Assembly: GCA_021773835.1 (NCBI GenBank)
Contig: JAJFJQ010000073.1
Span: forward strand, 124,001 to 188,000
Length of the DNA: 64,000 nucleotides
Reading direction: 5' to 3'
Origin: Gammaproteobacteria bacterium
GTDB lineage: Bacteria > Pseudomonadota > Gammaproteobacteria > Ga0077536
Positions within the stretch are counted from its first letter, which is position 1; every line of letters starts with the position of its first letter. The notes under the pieces were generated by a model that worked only from the letters and a program-made list of their open reading frames with translations, was not told the origin of the DNA and did not search any database. The translations under genes were made by a program, and so were the position numbers. Positions 1 to 8,122 of the stretch are shown piece after piece.

Positions 1-507
1 CGTGACCTCATCACCGCGCCACTGCCAATCAAGGCAGTTGGACTTGTGGTGGCCGCAATTGACGAGTTTCACGATAGGCTCGGCACGGCAGTTGAAGGTT
101 TTATGGCACCCAGCCAATGGGAACCCGCTGCTGCCTATGTCCCAGACTGCGGCCCGTCTACAACGGCATTCGTCGCCCGCTATCGCAGGTCTAACGCACA
201 AGCGCTCGATTATCCTGCCGCACAAGGCTACGTCGGGGGTTTAATCGCGCAGCGCTGCGTCGAAATGGCAGGGAGTTTGGAGCAGGCGGCCTTACGTGCG
301 GCGGCAGATCGTCTTAATTGCACGACGTTCTATGGGCCGTTTTGCATCGATCCCAACAGCGGCCGTCAACTCGGACACCAAATGTTAGTAACGCAATGGC
401 AGGGCGGGCATAAGCGCATCGTATGGCCGCTCGCAGCAGCCTCGGCTAAGGCGTTATATCCGGGTCCATTTTGGTTTAAGTGTCCGTCGGCGCAGCGCGA
501 GCGCTAA
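1..507 (+). CDS. ABC transporter substrate-binding protein, C-terminal part (branched-chain amino acid type)
   Basis: The reading frame is open from base 1, so the N-terminus, including any signal peptide, lies outside the window; about 168 residues are visible. The segment around AAQGYVGGLIAQRCVEMAG followed by LNCTTFYGPFCIDP, GRQLGH and a final VWP has the layout of the C-terminal lobe of Leu/Ile/Val-type periplasmic binding proteins (Peripla_BP_6 fold), where the family carries a T-FYG-F-ID--TG-Q-GH stretch shortly before the end. Such proteins capture small amides, amino acids or related solutes in the periplasm for an ABC importer. The importer genes are not in view, and the ligand cannot be inferred. 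A GTG at 46 could be mistaken for a start, but the homology-like pattern gives no reason to begin there. Confidence 0.7.
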   Translation, partial: RDLITAPLPIKAVGLVVAAIDEFHDRLGTAVEGFMAPSQWEPAAAYVPDCGPSTTAFVARYRRSNAQALDYPAAQGYVGGLIAQRCVEMAGSLEQAALRAAADRLNCTTFYGPFCIDPNSGRQLGHQMLVTQWQGGHKRIVWPLAAASAKALYPGPFWFKCPSAQRER

Positions 508-585
508 CAATTATCGAGAGATATACCAAGCTGGGATGCGAACACGCATAATAGGCAATCCAAATTATTGCGCTGGAGAATTGTG

Positions 586-1053
586 ATGGGCGAGAAGCTC
601 AAGATTGGAGACAGCTTTCCCTCGATGACTTTAAACCTCGTTGGCGGCGGGAATGTGACCTTACCGGACGAGCTGCAGTCCGATTTCGCGGTCGTACTGT
701 TTTACCGTGGACACTGGTGACCCTTCTGCACCCGGCAGTTAGCCGGGTTTGAAGCGAGTAAAGAAGAATTGCAGAAACTCGGTGTATCGGTGTTCGCGGC
801 CAGTGTTGATACCGGCGAGAATGCCGCAAAGATTGCGAGTGATTTGTCCTACGCGATAGGCGAGGGCGTGACTCGGGAGCAGGCAGATTTAATCGGCGCG
901 TGGTGGGAGGACCGGCGTAGTATTGTCCAACCGAGCCAATTCGTGATGCGTCGTGACGGCACGATCATCCAGGCGACCTACTCCGACGGCCCGTTAGGAC
1001 GCTTAGATGCCGCGGATGTATGCGGCTTGGTCAATTTCATTCTAAGTCAATAG
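586..1053 (+). CDS. Peroxiredoxin-like (AhpC/TSA fold) probable selenoprotein, UGA read as Sec45
   Basis: Translated straight through an in-frame TGA at 718-720, this gives a 155-residue thioredoxin-fold protein: residues 4-16 LKIGDSFPSMTLN open the AhpC/TSA domain, 37-48 read VLFYRGHW-U-PFC-TRQL, and the frame continues to the TAA-type end at 1053 without further stops. In the cysteine relatives the peroxidatic site is FYRG-W-C-PFC, so UGA falls exactly on the catalytic cysteine; Cys48 is the second redox residue. Protein-like sequence continues on both sides of the UGA in one frame, and a SECIS-like hairpin follows (723-754). The ATG at 586 has GGAGAA at 575-580. Likely role: thiol/selenol peroxide reduction in the cytoplasm. 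Sec machinery genes (selA, selB, selC, selD) are not in the window, so a sequencing error or decayed gene remains possible but is less likely. Confidence 0.8.
723..754 (+). promoter_or_regulatory. Candidate bacterial SECIS element downstream of UGA 718-720
   Basis: The mRNA just after the UGA can fold into a two-part hairpin. CTTC (723-726) pairs with GAAG (751-754); after a 3/2-base internal loop, ACCCGGC (730-736) pairs perfectly with GCCGGGT (742-748), closing a five-base loop AGTTA (737-741). Sixteen bases separate the UGA from the apical loop and the second loop base is G. Both fit what is known of bacterial SECIS elements, which lie inside the coding region at this distance and are recognised by SelB. 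The pairing is directly visible; SelB binding is inferred. Confidence 0.7.
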
Positions 1054-1080
1054 CGAACCGAGATAATTGCTGCTTAGATC

Positions 1081-1839
1081 TTAATCGGATAGCAATATCG
1101 CTTCGAGATCGGGAATGGCTGCGATCTCGTAATTTGGCGGCGGGATATCGTCGGGTAAAGGGACGGCGCGCGCGTTGACCCAAGCGATATCAAGCCCGGC
1201 GCCTTGTGCGCCGACGATGTCATCGCCGACTGAATCGCCGACATATAAGGCGTCTTCGGGCTCCACGGCAAGTGACGCCAGCGTATCCAGAAAAATGTTG
1301 GCGTGCGGTTTGCGCCAGCCATGTTCGTCCGAGATCACGATCGGATCGAAGTAAGGCGCGGCGCCGTCGCGCTCAAGTATCGAACGCGCGGTCGGACCAT
1401 GGTCAAAGTTTGATAGCAACGCAAGGGAATAACGGGTGCCGAGGCGCGCAATAAAATCGACGTGAGTGTTCGGGATCTCAACCGCCGCCGCCAACTGCTC
1501 CATATGCAGCAGCGATAACATCCCGGCGATCCGTAGCGTTTCGGTCGCCTCGGGGTAGCCGATTTTGGTCAGCGCTAAATTGAAACGCTCGATCGATGGA
1601 ATTTCTCGCAAGTCTTGTTCGCGGCGTTGTGCGAGTTCTTCATTCGCTGCTTCTAGACCGTCTACGAATGCCGCGAACGAGGCTTCGGTTACCTGCTCCT
1701 CAACGGTCCTCTGCAATACCCCCATGGTGGAATGCGAGGTTTTGCCGCGCCATTCAAACATCGGCATACGCTCGGGCCGCCACAGCGCAACGGTGCTAAA
1801 AAGATCGAAGACGACGGCTTTGTATTGCTTCACGGCCAT
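1081..1839 (-). CDS. HAD superfamily hydrolase
   Basis: A 252-residue cytoplasmic protein with the four haloacid-dehalogenase motifs. Motif I is VVFDLFSTV near residue 10 (the second motif I acid, usually DxD or DxT, is replaced in a DLFST pattern that is common in dehalogenase-like members); motif II is LLSNFDHG, motif III the lysine in HGWRKPHANIF, motif IV LYVGDSVGDDIVGA. An alpha-helical cap lies between motifs I and II. This is the size of phosphatase and 2-haloacid dehalogenase members such as YjjG-like nucleotidases; the substrate is not readable from sequence. It is convergent with the selenoprotein gene and divergent from the gene at 1977. Confidence 0.85.
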   Translation of the reverse strand: MAVKQYKAVVFDLFSTVALWRPERMPMFEWRGKTSHSTMGVLQRTVEEQVTEASFAAFVDGLEAANEELAQRREQDLREIPSIERFNLALTKIGYPEATETLRIAGMLSLLHMEQLAAAVEIPNTHVDFIARLGTRYSLALLSNFDHGPTARSILERDGAAPYFDPIVISDEHGWRKPHANIFLDTLASLAVEPEDALYVGDSVGDDIVGAQGAGLDIAWVNARAVPLPDDIPPPNYEIAAIPDLEAILLSD

Positions 1840-1976
1840 GGTTATAAGTTGATATCGGTGACGGAAGGCAGGGCTAGGATATACTGACCGGAATCAAGAT
1901 ATAACTGCCGAAACGTTTATTGCGGCCGTGTACCACGTCCGATAGCTGGTTTTGTCGAAGTTAGGGGAGTGCAAAG

Positions 1977-2660
1977 ATGGAAGATCGATTTTTTACTGAT
2001 GCGGAATTACGCGAGATGGAACGACGAACTGTCGATCGTCTCACCGATGCGATCGATGCGGGGGATTCAGAGAAGGCCAAAAAACTGGCCAAACGAATGT
2101 ATAACGAATTCCTTTCCATGCACGATCTCTATCGTAACTGGATCACCGCGACCTTGAGCGAAGTCGGGGAACGCTATGGGGACGAAGACTTAGAGGCGAT
2201 CATGGTCGAAGGCGTGCGCGCATGGTGGAAGCCGATCGTTGCTAAGCTGCCGAAAGAACCGGAGGCGATGCCGGCAAAAGTGAAGATGTTTGTCTCAGGA
2301 CTGCAAGGCCACTTGCAACCGCTTGAGATCACAGAAGATGATGAGAAGGTTGAGATAAAGATGTGTCCATGCGGTTCTGGCGGCCGTTTAATCCAGGAAG
2401 GAAAATACGAAGGCAAGGATGCGTGGCTAACCATCAAGGATGCGCAACCGTTGACCTACGGGCGTAAGGATTTTCCGGTCTACTGCGCGCATGAGTATGC
2501 AATGGAAAAGGTCGACATCGAGGAAAATGGTCGACCGTTTGTGGTCGTCGAGCCCGCCGCACGCCTGGGTAAAGATTATTGCACCATGGTGGTGTACAAG
2601 GACCCTGAGAATGTGCCGCTGCGCTACTACGAACGTCTCGGGATAGAGAAACCGAAATAG
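1977..2660 (+). CDS. Conserved-looking hypothetical protein with a CPCGSGGR motif
   Basis: A 227-residue soluble protein that I do not recognise. The N-terminal 100 residues are highly charged and helical (repeated Glu/Arg/Lys, AKKLAKRMYNEF, LYRNWITATLSEVGERYG). The C-terminal half has a compact cysteine/glycine motif CPCGSGGRL near residue 124, then YCAHEYAMEK and a late single Cys in KDYCTMVVY, suggesting a metal- or redox-related site, though the cysteines are too sparse for a standard zinc ribbon. GGGGAG about ten bases before the ATG is a good ribosome binding site. The coding frame is clean and lies alone between a divergent hydrolase gene and a repeat-bearing spacer. Confidence 0.7.
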   Translation: MEDRFFTDAELREMERRTVDRLTDAIDAGDSEKAKKLAKRMYNEFLSMHDLYRNWITATLSEVGERYGDEDLEAIMVEGVRAWWKPIVAKLPKEPEAMPAKVKMFVSGLQGHLQPLEITEDDEKVEIKMCPCGSGGRLIQEGKYEGKDAWLTIKDAQPLTYGRKDFPVYCAHEYAMEKVDIEENGRPFVVVEPAARLGKDYCTMVVYKDPENVPLRYYERLGIEKPK

Positions 2661-2805
2661 GATCGCGGCGGGCAGCGCGCCTGCATGGTCACGATCCCGC
2701 GATTTCGGCGGTAGCAACTTGACTGGTAGCGACGCCGCCATGCCAGCGTTGTCACGCCAGGTAGCAACCCCGTCATCCAGGGTTGGCACGTCCGATAACA
2801 GCCCC

Positions 2806-2935
2806 GTCATTCCGGCGAAAGCCGGAATCCATGCGGCCCGCGAATCAAGCAAAAGTGTTTGCACGAATACCGCAAGGTAAACTGGTTCGATACACACGCT
2901 TGCTGAAGATGGATCCCGGCTTTCGCCGGGATGAC
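2806..2935. repeat. Inverted pair of palindromic GTCAT-CCGG repeats in a 430-base gene-free spacer
   Basis: Two 25-base units face each other: one at 2806-2830 (GTCATTCCGG, centre CGAAAG, then CCGGAATCC) and its inverse at 2911-2935 (GGATCCCGG, centre CTTTCG, then CCGGGATGAC). Each unit is itself palindromic around the CCGG arms, as in REP/BIME or small MITE elements. Just upstream (2715-2800) degenerate direct copies of GTAGCAAC/GTAGCGAC and CGTCATCCAGGG suggest further decayed units. Related units occur at 7928-7954 and 12997-13087. No gene is supported in 2661-3093; an antisense reading frame across it is explained by the repeats. Confidence 0.75.
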
Positions 2936-3093
2936 GTGAGTGCGGCAGGCGACGTGATCGCGCTGAGGTGGCGTGGGCGCGCCAATAACGTGAAGGTATT
3001 GAGATGGCGTGACCGCGCCGCGAGACGCGAGCGTAGGTCACGACATAACCCTGCCGGGGTGACACTGCCAAACGAACTAATGTGAGCAGCTAA

Positions 3094-3867
3094 TTGGATA
3101 AAAACCTAACAATACTATTGACCAACGACGACAGTCATGACTCGCCGCTATTCCACCACACGATTACGGCGCTAGCGCGTATTGGGAATGTCGAAATTGT
3201 GGTCCCGGCGGCGGAACAGAGCTGGAAAGGGAAGGCGATGACCCGAGTAGGGCCCCTGTATGTTGATCGCATTGATCTGCACGGCACGCCGGCCTGGTCG
3301 GTGACGGGCACCCCGGCGGATTGCGTCAATATTGCGATTCATAATCTGCTCACCGAACGTCCGGATATCGTCGTGTCAGGGACCAACATTGGGAAAAACG
3401 TCGGCACCGGATTTATCTTTTCTTCCGGTACGGTTGGCGCGTGTTTTGAGGCCAATATCGCGGGGCTACCGGCGCTCGCGTTATCGCAGGAATTGGCGCC
3501 GGCTCAGTTTCAGCAATGGATGGAAAAGCGGAGCTTTCTACCGCAGACCGCGGCTGAACTTAGTCTTGGACTCGAGCGCATGATCCCGCTCGTTTGGAGA
3601 GAATATTACTCGCGCACTGATCTGCCGCCGACGACTTGGAACATTAATTTCCCAGCGGTCTCCGACGATGATGTCCGGATAGTCAATGCGCGGATCGGGC
3701 ACACGTTCTACGATCGGTGTTTTACCCAAACGGGCGATCAATTTCACCACAACATGTCGATGGCACGCGTGGATCAAAGTCCCGATACCGACGATTGTGT
3801 GGTTTGTGCCGGCAACATCAGTGCGACTGAGATCGATATCCGCGTCCTCGGTCAGGGCCTCGGTTAA
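3094..3867 (+). CDS. surE: 5'/3'-nucleotidase SurE family protein
   Basis: A 257-residue protein with the SurE signature: ILLTNDDS at residues 7-14 supplies the paired metal-binding aspartates (D12, D13), VVSGTNIGKNVG around N98 gives the third metal/phosphate site, and the following FSSGTVGACFEANIAGLPALALS matches the conserved glycine-rich helix start. WNINFPA near residue 188 is also typical. SurE enzymes remove phosphate from nucleoside monophosphates and some polyphosphates. The serine loop is divergent (AAEQSWKGKAMT instead of the usual AP-QS-G-), so it may be a specialised phosphatase rather than the orthologue that lies beside pcm/rpoS. The TTG at 3094 is the earliest start because an in-frame ATG at 3079 is followed directly by TGA. 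Confidence 0.85.
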   Translation: MDKNLTILLTNDDSHDSPLFHHTITALARIGNVEIVVPAAEQSWKGKAMTRVGPLYVDRIDLHGTPAWSVTGTPADCVNIAIHNLLTERPDIVVSGTNIGKNVGTGFIFSSGTVGACFEANIAGLPALALSQELAPAQFQQWMEKRSFLPQTAAELSLGLERMIPLVWREYYSRTDLPPTTWNINFPAVSDDDVRIVNARIGHTFYDRCFTQTGDQFHHNMSMARVDQSPDTDDCVVCAGNISATEIDIRVLGQGLG

Positions 3868-3886
3868 CTGCGCGGGAAGACAGGAC

Positions 3887-4837
3887 CTAGGGAATATCGT
3901 CGACGTCGCCCGGCGGTCCTTCATGGTGGGGCGCAATCTCATGTGGGCGGTGAACCGGCTCACCAGCAATCGGCACCGTTCGAGCAAGGAATTCAACGGC
4001 AGCCGTGCCAAATACGTCGTTACGATCTCCAGCCACCATATGACCGGCGCCTGTAATATTCACATACTCGCAATGCGGGCATGAGTTCTTGAACGCGGCT
4101 GCGCCTTCCTCGCTCAACACGTCGGATAAGCCACCGCGAACCAGTAGCACGGGTAGTGAGAGTACTTTCGCACATTGTTCGAGCCGTTCGCTGCGCTTTT
4201 CCAAATCTCGTGGCCGGACTAAAAACCGTGGGTCCCAATGCCAGCGGTACTTTCCATTGGCATCTAGACGTAGGTTTTTTGCGAGTCCAGCAAGGTCCTT
4301 CGGCGGCTTTCGATGCGGTTGGTAAGCTCCAATAGCAGCCGCGACTTGCTCGAGTGAATCGTAGCCGTCCGGACGATTGCGCATAAAGTCGCCGATCTTT
4401 TTCACCCCTTCCGGTTCAATTTTTGGTGCGATATCGACCAAGACTAAAGCGGTAGCGTCGATTCTGTCTTCACCGATCGCCACCAGGCTAGTGCCGCCGC
4501 CCATGGACGCCCCAACCAATACCGGCCGCGGCTTGCCTAGCATGACAGTCAATAACCGCAGGTCCTCGACCATCGCGTCCTGGGTGTAGACACCGTCGTC
4601 GGCCCAATCAGAGTCGCCATGCCCGCGCGCATCGAATGCGATTGCATGGTAGCCCGCGGCACCCAACGACTCACCGGCATTTTTCCACGCGTGCCGGGTT
4701 TGCCCGCCGCCGTGCTGTAGGAGTACCAGCGGTCCGTTTGGATCGCCCCAAGAATCTCCAGCCATGGTAATGCCGCTGTCGAGGGTCCAGCGATGCATTG
4801 GTTCGGGGGTGCCGGGAATTCTTTGTCCTGCGCTCAT
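3887..4837 (-). CDS. Alpha/beta hydrolase fold protein
   Basis: A 316-residue alpha/beta hydrolase. LLQHGGGQTRHAW near residue 40 is the HG oxyanion-hole strand, FDARGHGDSDW follows at about 70, the nucleophile elbow is GASMGGG near 112, and AGHM close to the C-terminus carries the catalytic histidine. The arrangement resembles esterases, lactonases and C-C bond hydrolases of the AB_hydrolase_1 group; the substrate is open. No signal peptide is evident. GAGG six bases before the ATG supports the start. It is convergent with surE, with only about twenty bases between the stops. Confidence 0.85.
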   Translation of the reverse strand: MSAGQRIPGTPEPMHRWTLDSGITMAGDSWGDPNGPLVLLQHGGGQTRHAWKNAGESLGAAGYHAIAFDARGHGDSDWADDGVYTQDAMVEDLRLLTVMLGKPRPVLVGASMGGGTSLVAIGEDRIDATALVLVDIAPKIEPEGVKKIGDFMRNRPDGYDSLEQVAAAIGAYQPHRKPPKDLAGLAKNLRLDANGKYRWHWDPRFLVRPRDLEKRSERLEQCAKVLSLPVLLVRGGLSDVLSEEGAAAFKNSCPHCEYVNITGAGHMVAGDRNDVFGTAAVEFLARTVPIAGEPVHRPHEIAPHHEGPPGDVDDIP

Positions 4838-4996
4838 AGTGACCTCAAGGAGAGATTGTGATTCTTGTTGGGGGCTAAGGTTAGCATCGATAGCCGGTCA
4901 TCGTGGTCAAATAGCGGTCGCGTTTCCCAGATCCAACGCACCCCAACGACTAGTGATAAAATCCCGCGCCTAACTAGACAACCGAGGAAGGACACA

Positions 4997-5881
4997 GTGC
5001 CGAAAAAGAGTAGTAGCGGGATGGGGATAGGGGTTTTCCAAATATTAACGGACCTCGACAATGGCGATCCTGCAGTGATCGCAAAGCGCGCCGAAGATCT
5101 AGGGTTTGCGTCTTACTGGGTACCGGAACACGCGGTAATTCCACAGGGTTCGGCGGATATTTATCCGGGCAAGCAGGACGACGAGCCGCCACCCGATTAT
5201 CTATTCAAGATGCCCGACCCGTTTATCGCTTTGACGCGGGCCGCCTCGCATACCAGCGAGATCGGTCTCGGCACGGGTATTGCCTTAGTGCCCGAACGCA
5301 ATCCGATCCTAGCAGCGAAGGAGATCGCCTCGGTCGATCACTACAGCGGTGGTCGTATGTTGTTCGGGATCGGCGCCGGTTGGAACGAACCGGAGTGCAC
5401 GGTGATGGGGGGCGATTTCGCCCATCGCTGGGGACAGACGAAAGAGCACGTGTTGGCAATGAAGGCGCTGTGGAGCGGCGAGTACGTCGAATACCACGGT
5501 AAATATGTCGATTTTCCACCGGTCGTTTGTCGACCGAGTCCGACTCGTCAACCGCATCCGCCGGTTTATCTCGGTAGTATTGGCACCCCACGGGTGTTTA
5601 AACGGGTGGCTGAATGGGGCGATGGTTGGCTACCGTTCTGCGTGGACCCGCAAGAGATCGCCGATGGCAAGGCAGAGATAGCCAAATACGCCAAAGAGTT
5701 GGGCCGCGATCCGGGATCGATCGATATCACGCTGTTTGCACCAGATGGCTTTTTTCGCCAAAAGGCAGAATTGGCGGACGTAGCGAAAGCGGGTGCAGAC
5801 AACGTCGTACTTTGGATCAAGGGCGATACACAGCGTGAGGTGTTAGACGATCTCGAGCAGATCGCGTCGAGTGTCTTTTAA
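4997..5881 (+). CDS. LLM class oxidoreductase, probable F420-dependent
   Basis: A 294-residue luciferase-like monooxygenase-fold protein. Diagnostic stretches are GIGVFQILTD at the N-terminus, AEDLGFASYWVPEH, IGLGTGIALVPERNPILAAKEIASVDHYSGGR and FGIGAGWNEPE, a pattern of the actinobacterial-style F420 subgroup (TIGR03619-like) rather than of bacterial luciferase. The active site would bind reduced F420 or FMN in a TIM barrel. The GTG at 4997 is preferred over an upstream ATG because GAGGAAGGA lies just before it and the upstream extension is not protein-like. A second member of the superfamily is at 62160-63236. F420 use is inferred from the subgroup. Confidence 0.8.
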   Translation: MPKKSSSGMGIGVFQILTDLDNGDPAVIAKRAEDLGFASYWVPEHAVIPQGSADIYPGKQDDEPPPDYLFKMPDPFIALTRAASHTSEIGLGTGIALVPERNPILAAKEIASVDHYSGGRMLFGIGAGWNEPECTVMGGDFAHRWGQTKEHVLAMKALWSGEYVEYHGKYVDFPPVVCRPSPTRQPHPPVYLGSIGTPRVFKRVAEWGDGWLPFCVDPQEIADGKAEIAKYAKELGRDPGSIDITLFAPDGFFRQKAELADVAKAGADNVVLWIKGDTQREVLDDLEQIASSVF

Positions 5882-6106
5882 CTGGCAGGGCAAACGATGG
5901 GGCCTACGGCTAGTCGTATTGGGAAATGACCGCAGCCAAAACATTGCACCCGGTTGCGGTATCCGGCTAGATTGTGCATGCCGATGCTCTGGCAGTCACA
6001 ACCCGCGCCGGCGTCGGCCCTCGACATTATCACCTAAGCGTTCGGTCTCGCCCCGAACATCACATTACACACAATCAAATAATTGACCGAACCGCGGAGA
6101 AGTATT

Positions 6107-6388
6107 ATGGCAACAGCAAAGGCACGACATATCTTGGTCGACACCAGCGAGCAATGCGAGGCATTGAAAAACGAAATCATCGGCGGAACAGACTTCGCCG
6201 ATGTTGCGCGTGAGCATTCCACCTGCCCGTCCGGCGCCCAAGGCGGCGACTTAGGTGAATTTGGCCCTGGGCAAATGGTCAAGGAATTCGACGAAGTGGT
6301 ATTTAGCGGCGCGCTAAACACAGTCCACGGTCCAGTGCAGACGCAATTCGGTTACCACCTATTAGAAATCACCGAACGAACGGATTAG
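6107..6388 (+). CDS. Parvulin-type peptidyl-prolyl cis-trans isomerase
   Basis: A 93-residue single-domain parvulin, close in size to E. coli PpiC. ARHILVDT at the start gives the first active-site histidine, FADVAREHSTCPSG the helix and Cys/Ser pocket, GGDLGEFGPGQMVKEFDEVVF the central signature and FGYHLLEI the C-terminal strand with the second histidine. It catalyses proline isomerisation in folding proteins; the lack of a signal peptide places it in the cytoplasm. GGAGAAG eight bases upstream of the ATG at 6107 marks the start. It is followed by a strong hairpin (6397-6442). Confidence 0.92.
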   Translation: MATAKARHILVDTSEQCEALKNEIIGGTDFADVAREHSTCPSGAQGGDLGEFGPGQMVKEFDEVVFSGALNTVHGPVQTQFGYHLLEITERTD

Positions 6389-6396
6389 AACTGAAC

Positions 6397-6442
6397 GGAG
6401 CAGACGGCGCGGCGTGTAGCCGCCTCTGCCCGGGCCTGCTCC
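6397..6442 (+). terminator. Possible terminator hairpin after the parvulin gene
   Basis: GGAGCAG (6397-6403) pairs with CTGCTCC (6436-6442), and inside it GCGGC and GCCGC flank a GTGTA loop, giving a nested GC-rich structure nine bases after the stop codon. There is no clear U-run afterwards, so factor-independent termination is only possible; mRNA stabilisation is an alternative. Confidence 0.35.
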
Positions 6443-6485
6443 CCCGTATTTCGGGTCGATCCAAGTAGTACTGAGCGTTAAAGGC

Positions 6486-6782
6486 GTGGCCGAACTGCAA
6501 ACGAATTTCGACGAGTTCCGAGTCGTTCTCACCCGCCATATTAAGGAATTGACCGATACACGTCCGGTTGCGCAGTCAACCGGGTGGTACCTGCTTAAAT
6601 ACTTGCGCCGGATCCATCGGAAAGTTGTTGCGTCGACGTCGCCGCGCGAATGCGAAAATACCGTCCGCGCGTTAATACGATTTTATTTGGACGCAATCGA
6701 CGAGGGCTCAGAGTTGGAAGCCGTTTGCATGGATGTGTTGAAGTTTCATCGACGTTCCTTGCGTAACGAGCGAAGCCGATGA
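6486..6782 (+). CDS. Small basic hypothetical protein
   Basis: A 98-residue soluble protein, unrecognised. It is predicted to be mostly helical and strongly basic at the end (FHRRSLRNERSR). Motif-like stretches are LTRHIKELTDTRPVAQSTGWYLLKYLRRIHRK and a central SPRECENTVRALIRFYLD. The GTG start has only a weak purine stretch before it. Codon usage looks like that of its neighbours and the frame is clean, but no domain supports a function. It lies between the parvulin gene and a DUF1499 gene on the same strand. Confidence 0.5.
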   Translation: MAELQTNFDEFRVVLTRHIKELTDTRPVAQSTGWYLLKYLRRIHRKVVASTSPRECENTVRALIRFYLDAIDEGSELEAVCMDVLKFHRRSLRNERSR

Positions 6783-6846
6783 GAGGTCTGCAATTGCCGC
6801 GACGCGGCGAAGTGAACGTTCGCATCATTCGAGCGCCTAAAAAGCG

Positions 6847-7308
6847 ATGAAGGTTGCCCTCATTGTGATTGTCGTGCTGCTGGTCGGCGCCGTCGCGGCA
6901 TTTGTCGTGATGGGCATTCAGTCGCGCGGCGGTAGCGCTCCGGGATTGAGCAAAAATGGACTAGCGTTGTGCGGATCGCGGCCGAATTGCGTGTCGAGTC
7001 TCGCGCCGCCCACAAGCGCACATTACGTCGCAGGCTACAACCTCGACGCAGGTCAGGAAGATGCTGTATGGACCAGGCTGACAGAGATCATCAAAGCCGA
7101 CGGCGGCATGCTCGTGCAAAACTCGCCGCCCTATCTCAGTGCGACGTTTAGTTCAAAGATTTTTGGTTTTGTCGATGATTTCGAGTGCCTGCTTGACAGC
7201 GATGCCGGCGTCATCCACGTTCGTTCAGGTGCCCGGGTCGGGTACAGCGATCGCCAGGTCAACCGCCGGCGCGTAGAGCGGATCCGCCTTCTGCTTAATA
7301 AACCGTGA
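6847..7308 (+). CDS. DUF1499 family membrane-anchored protein
   Basis: A 153-residue protein with one N-terminal membrane anchor or uncleaved signal (about residues 2-24, rich in Val/Leu/Ala) and a DUF1499 domain. Family marks are CGSRPNCVSS near residue 45, PPYLSATFSSKIFGFVDDFECLL near 100 and RSGARVGYSDRQVNRRRVERIR towards the end. Function is unknown; members lie in the periplasm or plant chloroplast lumen. The single CGSRPNC pair of cysteines may form a disulfide. Confidence 0.85.
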   Translation: MKVALIVIVVLLVGAVAAFVVMGIQSRGGSAPGLSKNGLALCGSRPNCVSSLAPPTSAHYVAGYNLDAGQEDAVWTRLTEIIKADGGMLVQNSPPYLSATFSSKIFGFVDDFECLLDSDAGVIHVRSGARVGYSDRQVNRRRVERIRLLLNKP

Positions 7309-7361
7309 GCAGCGTGCTGTACTAGACTATAGCTAGGAATACTAAAAAAAGGGGCGATGCC

Positions 7362-7790
7362 ATGAAACTGATCCACCAGCTACTGGAGAGTAAGGGGCAC
7401 GATGTATGGTCTGTCGCGCCGGAAGCTTCTGTGTACGATGCCATCAGCATGATGGCCGACAAAGAGGTGGGGGCGCTGATGGTGCTTGCCGATGGGAAGC
7501 CTGTCGGCCTTGTGTCGGAGCGGGATTATGCACGTAAGGTTATCTTGGCCGGTCGCGCCTCAAAGGAGACGTCGGTAAGTGAGATCATGACGAGGCGTAT
7601 TATCTGTGCCAACCCAAAACAAACGATCGAGGAATGCATGGCACTCATGACGGATAAACGGGTGCGTCATCTGCCGGTGATCGATCGCAAGGCATTGGTT
7701 GGGATGATCTCTATCGGCGATCTGGTAAAGGCCATCATCCACGAACAGCAGTTTATTATCGAGCAGCTCGAACACTATATTGCGTCCTAG
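7362..7790 (+). CDS. CBS-domain pair protein
   Basis: A 142-residue stand-alone Bateman module. The first CBS motif runs from VWSVAPEASVYDAISMMADKEVGALMVL to GLVSERDYARKVIL, the second from SEIMTRRIICANPKQTIEECMALM to VRHLPVID and VGMISIGDLVKAI. Such modules bind adenine nucleotides and regulate partner proteins in response to energy charge or ionic state. A strong AAGGGG lies eight bases before the ATG. No partner gene is adjacent; the next gene is over 300 bases away. Confidence 0.92.
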   Translation: MKLIHQLLESKGHDVWSVAPEASVYDAISMMADKEVGALMVLADGKPVGLVSERDYARKVILAGRASKETSVSEIMTRRIICANPKQTIEECMALMTDKRVRHLPVIDRKALVGMISIGDLVKAIIHEQQFIIEQLEHYIAS

Positions 7791-7927
7791 ATGAGACGAA
7801 CGGCACGGTGAGCCTGGCTTCGTCGGGGCTCGACGCCGGCTGAGCGATCAATGCTCGATCATGTGAATAGCGCAAAAAGTTTTCGAACACGTTTAGATTT
7901 GCGATATACGGTAAAAACGTCATCAAA

Positions 7928-7954
7928 GTCATACCGGGCTAGACCCGGTATCCA
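7928..7954. repeat. Single palindromic GTCATACCGGG repeat in the 7791-8122 spacer
   Basis: A 27-base unit (GTCATACCGGG, centre CTAGA, CCCGGTATCCA) with nearly perfect dyad symmetry, the same family as the units at 2806-2935 and 12997-13087. The rest of 7791-8122 contains no supported gene. Its position between a CBS gene and an exporter gene on the same strand would suit an mRNA-end structure. Confidence 0.7.
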
Positions 7955-8122
7955 ATGGACCAACCCGCCGTAGGCGGACATTTAATATTTCTAGCGCAAA
8001 GTTTCCCATTGGGTCGCGCCGAACTGCGGTCCAACCAAACAGCGGCAACAATACGCATTGATCTACAGACCTGCGGCTGACCTTGTCGGGTGATTCAGTG
8101 CCAATTATTTTTAAGGAATAGT

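Noticed and set aside
718-720. The TGA taken as a true stop, with 769-1053 as a separate short gene
   Set aside because: The active-site context (peroxidatic Cys position), continuous protein-like frame and SECIS-like hairpin make Sec insertion the better reading; a 769 start would delete the catalytic half.
2427-3071. Antisense 214-residue frame over the end of the 1977 gene and the repeat spacer
   Set aside because: It covers the palindromic repeats and the opposite strand of a clear coding gene, and its translation is arginine-rich with no domain.
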